Positions 59,088-64,000 of a DNA stretch of 64,000 bases are shown here, in pieces. Positions within the stretch are counted from its first letter, which is position 1. Every line of letters starts with the position of its first letter. The notes below the pieces were generated by a model. The model searched no databases and had not been told where the DNA came from. It saw only the letters and a program-made list of their open reading frames with translations. The stretch is from Fremontodendron californicum (Eukaryota > Streptophyta > Magnoliopsida > Malvales > Malvaceae), in NCBI GenBank assembly GCA_030761205.1, contig JAULJL010000002.1, positions 40,884,814-40,948,813 of the forward strand, given 5' to 3'. Position numbers and translations under genes: made by a program.

Positions 59088-61846
59088 TCACTGGTCAGAA
59101 GAAGATTTGAAATGTTGATTCTGCCCGTCAATCATGCTAATCTGTCGTCTGAGCTTAGCAATATGAGCTTGTACCTACAAATATAATTAAAATGTCAAAA
59201 TATTTGAATTTCTTGACATTTCTGTGTAATAATGAAACAATCCATTTTGAAAAAAGATGTCGGTGAACAAGTTTGAGAAAAAACAAACTATGACTGTGGA
59301 TGCTGAAAAAGTAAAGACGTTTATTGATTCGCATTCCACAAATATGAAACTCATCCTATGAAGTGCAAAATGCTAAGTTTGAAACCCAGCCAAACCCAGC
59401 GATATAATGGCCAGTAAAAAAATGAAAATAAATAGTAAGTATTAGAAAGCAATGCACCAGAATATGCATGTGCGGAAGTTTAATCCCATAATAGTTAGGA
59501 AACAGTCGAGATTGTCAAAAGGAGTTATCTTTTAGCATTATATGCTTGAACATTTTAAGTGCAATTAACTTATAGTTGCTCCTTAAGAGAGGGTAACCAA
59601 AGTCCTCACTCCAGATAAATTTGCACAGCCAAAAAAAGAAAGTCTTTTTGAAATACAGAACGTTAATAAGAAACATGCCTCACTCGGTCCTAGCAACTCC
59701 TCGATGCAGTTTCAATTTAATGACTATCTCTCATAGCCTTAACATTTTCCATCACTTTACTCGTATTTCCTGATGCCGAAATAAGAATATGAGATATCTA
59801 CCCAAATAAGAAACCAAAATTAATGCCACAAGTAATGGTATGCACTGACCAAATTTGAACAGTTAGTTATAGGATGTAAAGCAAAACATTCTTGCTTACC
59901 TGCTGACGAGCAGCCGCAAGTTGTAATAGCTCATCTGCTTCTGAGAAATTCAAGAATGATTGGTTTAGGGATGGTCTTTAGTGTCACCTCTCTTCCTTTT
60001 ACTTTCATCTTCAATTGGAACTGCAAGTAATTTAAAGAAGTATTTTCATTAGCCAAAAGCATGTTATAAAAAAAACGAAGAATAAAGTTTAGGAATATAC
60101 TTGGGGGAGGTAAATTAAAACCAGCTGGTAATCTGGGGAAGGTTACTGCTGGATGATTCTGCACACGAGCTAAAAAACCCTCTGATGGTTCTATGAACAC
60201 GATCTCATCGTAGAACTCCGCAGCAACAGGTTTCTTAGTCGACATAGTGCCAGATTCATCTTCTGGGTATAACTTCAAATGGTGATATCTGAGAACAAAT
60301 TTTAACATCAATATTTGACCTTAAGGCTTTCTTTAGATTCATGGTTTCCACCAATAGAGAAAGTGATATGTGATTTTGATCATGAGAGTTGAGTCAGTTA
60401 AAAACTGAATCAGAAATTCCAACACTTGATTGGTCACAGACTCACAGTCAGAACAATATATCTGCTGACTATTTAAATGTTCCAGTTTGACACCAATCAA
60501 ATTCTTAGGAACTGAATGACATTAAAAAATGAGAAAACAACAAAAAATTCATATATCTCATTGTTATATCTAATACAATAAATTTTATTTATTTTCTACA
60601 ATTGATTTACCAACCGATACACATTAAAGCTAGATTTCAATGTTTCATGCTAAAATGAAATCAGAGGTAGCAAGAATCTGGTCTTGGAGATGTTAACAGT
60701 TATCTGCTGCAGGCCAAATGACTTTATTTACAACATAAAAAATTAAAACGAGTAGAAGTCGTTTCTAATGCAACATAATTGTATTATTCTTCTCCTACAC
60801 ATTTTAAACTTTGCAATACACCTTTTTAACCGTGTCCTAATTGAATAATGACATTATTAGCCCTAAATTTCTGCTATTTCTGAAACATCCCAATTAAATT
60901 AAAACCAGATTAACAGGCAAAGCAACTCACAGTCACAGGTTCAAGGGCTTCTCACAAACATGGCTGTGGAAGTAAAGTTTGACGGCAATCTCAAATTCAA
61001 CCCCACCCTGATTCTGATAACTCAAATGGAGCTGACTCCACAACTCTTGTAGGGTTATTGAAACTGGAATGCAACTGAAAAACAGCCTGCTTTACCACCA
61101 CACTGAGATCCTCATTTGTTGCCCCGCGAACATATACAGTCCATTTATGAGATTGATACCTGAATTAAGCATTCCAAAACACAAAGTAAGCATTTATTGA
61201 AACGTGTAAATAACACACCAAAGTAGTAAACTGAAGTTCCAGTAGTTTTAAGTGTTTAGCAAATACTCACTCGCTTGCCTTTTTACCAAGCCAAAATGCA
61301 GCGTTACCATATACAATAGGAACACTTATTTCAACATCTTTGAGCTTCTTCTGCACAAGAATCATAAAAAATAATGCAATAAAATATTCCTCAGGAAACT
61401 CTGCTTTTACTGCCATAATAAATAATATAACTTCAAAACTTAGTTCTATAGTGCATTCAGTTTGAAAAACTAATTTTGTTTTGTAGGTAACATCATTTTG
61501 ATTATTAAAACAATGGGTAAAACTCCAAATTTGAAATGATGACAAATTCTAGCTCCAAAATTCAATTAAACAGTACACCACTCAAATAGCTGAAACAGAG
61601 CAATTTGAAAACAGACTTCTAAATAAACTGCTTTGAAATGACAAAAGACAATTTTTTGGCTTCTTGGATGATGTTATGGTGATTTGAGAAATGGGTAATT
61701 CATAATTGTCCAAATTTGAATTGAGATTTTCAAAGTTACCTTCTTCTCACTGTCTTCGGGTTTGCTCATTATTATGCGCTGTGATTTGGGCGTGGGTCCG
61801 CTAGTCTCCGTGTTCTGGACCGTGCTTTTTCGACGATGAACTATTT
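59088..61846 (-). pseudogene. Decayed YEATS-domain gene (YAF9/GAS41/TAF14 type)
   Basis: Exon-like blocks on the minus strand lie at about 61846-61740, 61350-61271, 61159-60935, 60288-60101, 60020-59900 and 59174-59088. They encode, in order, SSSSKKHGP, DVEISVPIVYGNAAFWLGKK, the YEATS core (HKWTVYVRGATNEDLSVVV, LHSSFNNPTRVV, SESGWG), YHHLKLYPEDES, YDEIVF, ARVQNHPAVTFPRLPAGFNL, and a C-terminal coiled coil (VQAHIAKLRRQISMIDGQNQ). Such proteins read acylated histone lysines in the NuA4 and SWR1 complexes. Lesions: no start ATG where expected (ATA), a frameshift in exon 1, an extra T after SGWG (about 60980), a doubtful donor and a doubled AT at the exon 3/4 junction, and a frameshift in exon 5. 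Introns are retained, so this is a decayed gene copy. Expression of a shortened product cannot be excluded. Confidence 0.85.
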
Positions 61847-63073
61847 ATTTATCAAATCATGTAAGAAAATTAGGCTCAACCTTGTAAGAAATCAAAGTTG
61901 GTTTTTTTCCCCTGCATTACAGGATCTGGTTTGCAGAACAAATTTCTCTGTCTCTTTTTGGTATTTTTTTCTTTCCCTTCAATAGTTTTTAACATGTATT
62001 TATAAAGAGTTAATTAACTGAATATGATAAAATTATAATGTAAGGATATCAAAAGAGGTAGAGAATTGTGACAGAAGATAATTCCTGGTTTGTTGCAGGG
62101 CATTAGGGTTCGAGGAATTGATTTGATAGCGTAAGAGAGGTCTCTATAACTATCATGCCATTAACCAATAACAGAGCGACATGTCATGTGTATGCAGTAT
62201 TGAATGACTAAAAGGCCCTTATTTTTAATGTTTTGGGCGCTACGATTGGCTGCTTTGAGTAGGGCATTTACCACTAGATACATACCCGGTTCCTTTTACC
62301 GTTAATTTTGTCGAACCACCACCACCCGACTTAAATCAAAACTGTTACGTTACATTTATTATGAGACAACCAACTCTGTTTTTAAACCATACAAGCAGCA
62401 TAGTAGTTTGTCCTAAAACTAGAATTTAAATCCAAACTATTAGATTTTCTGGGAAAAAGAAAGCCAAAGAGTTCAAACTTCAAAGTAGATGCAATGACGC
62501 ACATTCATTCCAGCTTGTAAAGCCATGCCATCGATGTATTGCAACCGTGAGAGTTTTTCTCTATTTTAAGAAACATGGGTCTTCGGGGTATTTGTTTCCT
62601 TTACCATTTTGTCATAAGTATATGTCTTCCAGGTATGAGTTCTCACTAGAACTGCTAGTTCGCCAATTATATTACACAATCCTTGCAAGCGCCATCAGAG
62701 CCGCCAAAATGAAGATGTTGCACTTCCTTCTCCAGCATATGTCCTAACATGAACATACCCACCCTCTAAATCTTTTTGATTTGTCTTTACCTTGCCATAG
62801 TTTCCCATTGAAATTTCAAGAATTATCAGACAGATCATAAGGATAATAGATATTAGATACATAGTCTGAATAATTATGGTCACTTTGCTAAACTGTATGT
62901 ATGCTTCAGAATCTCATCTGTTCATTCAAATAAAACCATCGTCATCCTATATGTTTTCTTCAGACAATTAATTTCTGCTGCTCCATTCAACTAGTGACTT
63001 CAATCCAACTAAATGCAACATCTTTTTTCTGAAGGTGATATTAAAGGAACAAAATTTGTAATTAATGAATTAA
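61847..63073. other. Spacer
   Basis: No recognisable gene. A 66-codon plus-strand frame at 62547-62747 has no known motif. Confidence 0.4.
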
Positions 63074-63355
63074 TTATAGGTATCGATTAAGCGGATGCTT
63101 TGAAAAATCAGATATTATTACATTAAAGAGTAAAGGGCTTTTGGGGTTTATGGATTTGAAGCAGTTGATTAAGATTTTAAGGTTGGTTTTTCTATCAAGG
63201 TATGTGACATATGTGAAAATGAGTTTGCTTTGGATATTGGGAGAGACAAAAGGCAAGCCTTTTTTAAGCAAGTCGGCATGAAGGATTTGGGTGGCTATTA
63301 GATTCTTTGTTTGAGAACAGTTTTGCAAAATTTTGGTGATGGACTCAAAGCTCAT
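63074..63355 (-). pseudogene. N-terminal fragment of a PPR protein
   Basis: 93 residues. ITKILQNCSQTKNLIATQIL followed by HADLLKKGL resembles the start of PLS-class pentatricopeptide repeat proteins (LQ-C-..-Q-HA-..-GL), and SPLLFNVIISDFSKHPLNRYL resembles the first full repeat (WN.MI..F). PPR proteins of this class are several hundred residues long and edit or process organelle RNA. No continuation is found downstream, so this is a truncated relic. Confidence 0.6.
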
Positions 63356-63651
63356 TAAAACTGGAAGAATAAAAGATTATGGAGCTTCAAAGTTCAAACG
63401 CATTTCTTCTCCCAAAAGGGTAGTTTGGTTATTTAATCAATCATAGCCATGATGACAGAAGGGTGATTTTCATTTTCCCTTTGATAAAATATTGAAAAAG
63501 AAAATTCAAGGATTAGCATAACATAAATATAGTAACAAAATTGAATTGAAAAGAAAAGAAAGATTAATATATGTCTCCATTATGGAAAAATATTTACTAT
63601 GAGTTAGCTTTTCCTGATGTACAAAACTTGTTAGTTGGCTTGCTCCTATGA

Positions 63652-63942
63652 TCAATTCAAGCGAGAAGTAACATCCATGAAAACATCTTCATGGCATGGA
63701 ATTGTGACACCTCCCATTGGATGATCAAAACCGAACTCTTCTTCAGCTTTGCTTAGCAAATTTTGAAACAAAGGTTGGTTCAAGAAGGATAGAGGAACCA
63801 AAAATCTCTTCTTTTGGGATTTTCCAACATAAACAGGAAAGAAGCCCTTTGGTACATCTAAAGATGTTGAACATCTTTTATTTGCAGTTAGAGAAGACCG
63901 GCGAAGAATATGCTTAGCAGCACTTGGCAGACGAATTGCCAT
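63652..63942 (-). CDS. SAUR family auxin-responsive protein (SAUR19-24/ARG7-like)
   Basis: An intronless 96-residue protein. MAIRLPSAAKHILRRSS is the typical short N-terminus of the SAUR19-24/ARG7 clade. The core follows: LDVPKGFFPVYVGKSQKKRF, VPLSFLNQPLFQNLLSKAEE, EFGFDHPMGGVTIPCHEDVF. The clade promotes acid growth through PP2C-D inhibition (family knowledge). Intact; more clade members may lie beyond the window edge, since these genes usually occur in tandem. Confidence 0.95.
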   Translation of the reverse strand: MAIRLPSAAKHILRRSSLTANKRCSTSLDVPKGFFPVYVGKSQKKRFLVPLSFLNQPLFQNLLSKAEEEFGFDHPMGGVTIPCHEDVFMDVTSRLN

Positions 63943-64000
63943 TGCTTTTCCTTTGATGTTTTCTTTGGAAGAAATATGTGAAGAAAGCTTTGGAGCTTGT

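Noticed and set aside
62547..62883. Short frames on both strands between the YEATS relic and the PPR fragment
   Set aside because: A stretch reading TYAGEGSATSSFWRL looked exon-like, but I could not link it to any family or extend it.

Overview
This is nuclear DNA of a eudicot plant. It has spliced genes with GT-AG introns, chloroplast-targeted proteins, small intronless SAUR genes, AT-rich spacers full of short DNA transposons, a Ty1/copia-type LTR element and a plant L1-type LINE. I cannot name the species from the sequence.

The left 20 kb is gene-dense. It holds a group I bZIP factor (bZIP29/30 type, 4 exons, +), a tRNA-Leu(CAA), a broken intron-containing tRNA-dihydrouridine synthase 3 gene, chloroplast amidophosphoribosyltransferase (-, intronless), a 53-residue ATP-synthase-e-like protein (+, 3 exons) and chloroplast ribosome-binding factor A (-, 3 exons). 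From about 20 to 37 kb there is AT-rich spacer with several small transposons and one SAUR gene. At 37.2-40.5 kb lies a young LTR retrotransposon that carries only gag. A second SAUR gene sits at 45.8 kb. From 51.3 to 58.4 kb there is a rearranged LINE. At 59-61.8 kb there is a decayed YEATS-domain (YAF9/GAS41/TAF14) gene, then a PPR fragment and a third SAUR gene at the right edge.

The gene order bZIP - DUS3 - amidophosphoribosyltransferase - RbfA - SAURs resembles, from memory, two Arabidopsis chromosome 4 segments (around At4g34730-34760 and At4g38840-38900), so this looks like an ancient conserved block. Within it DUS3 and the YEATS gene have decayed.

I see no undescribed defence or metabolic system. 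The most notable structures are: (1) a family of nine short foldback elements (CTATGTT...AACATAG), most flanked by 8-bp target duplications, one of them inside a DUS3 exon and two in introns of intact genes; (2) a LINE with an internal direct duplication whose junctions show microhomology and a backward slip; (3) a gag-only LTR element with near-identical LTRs; (4) a glycine-rich-protein-like stretch lying antisense in the LINE 5' region.
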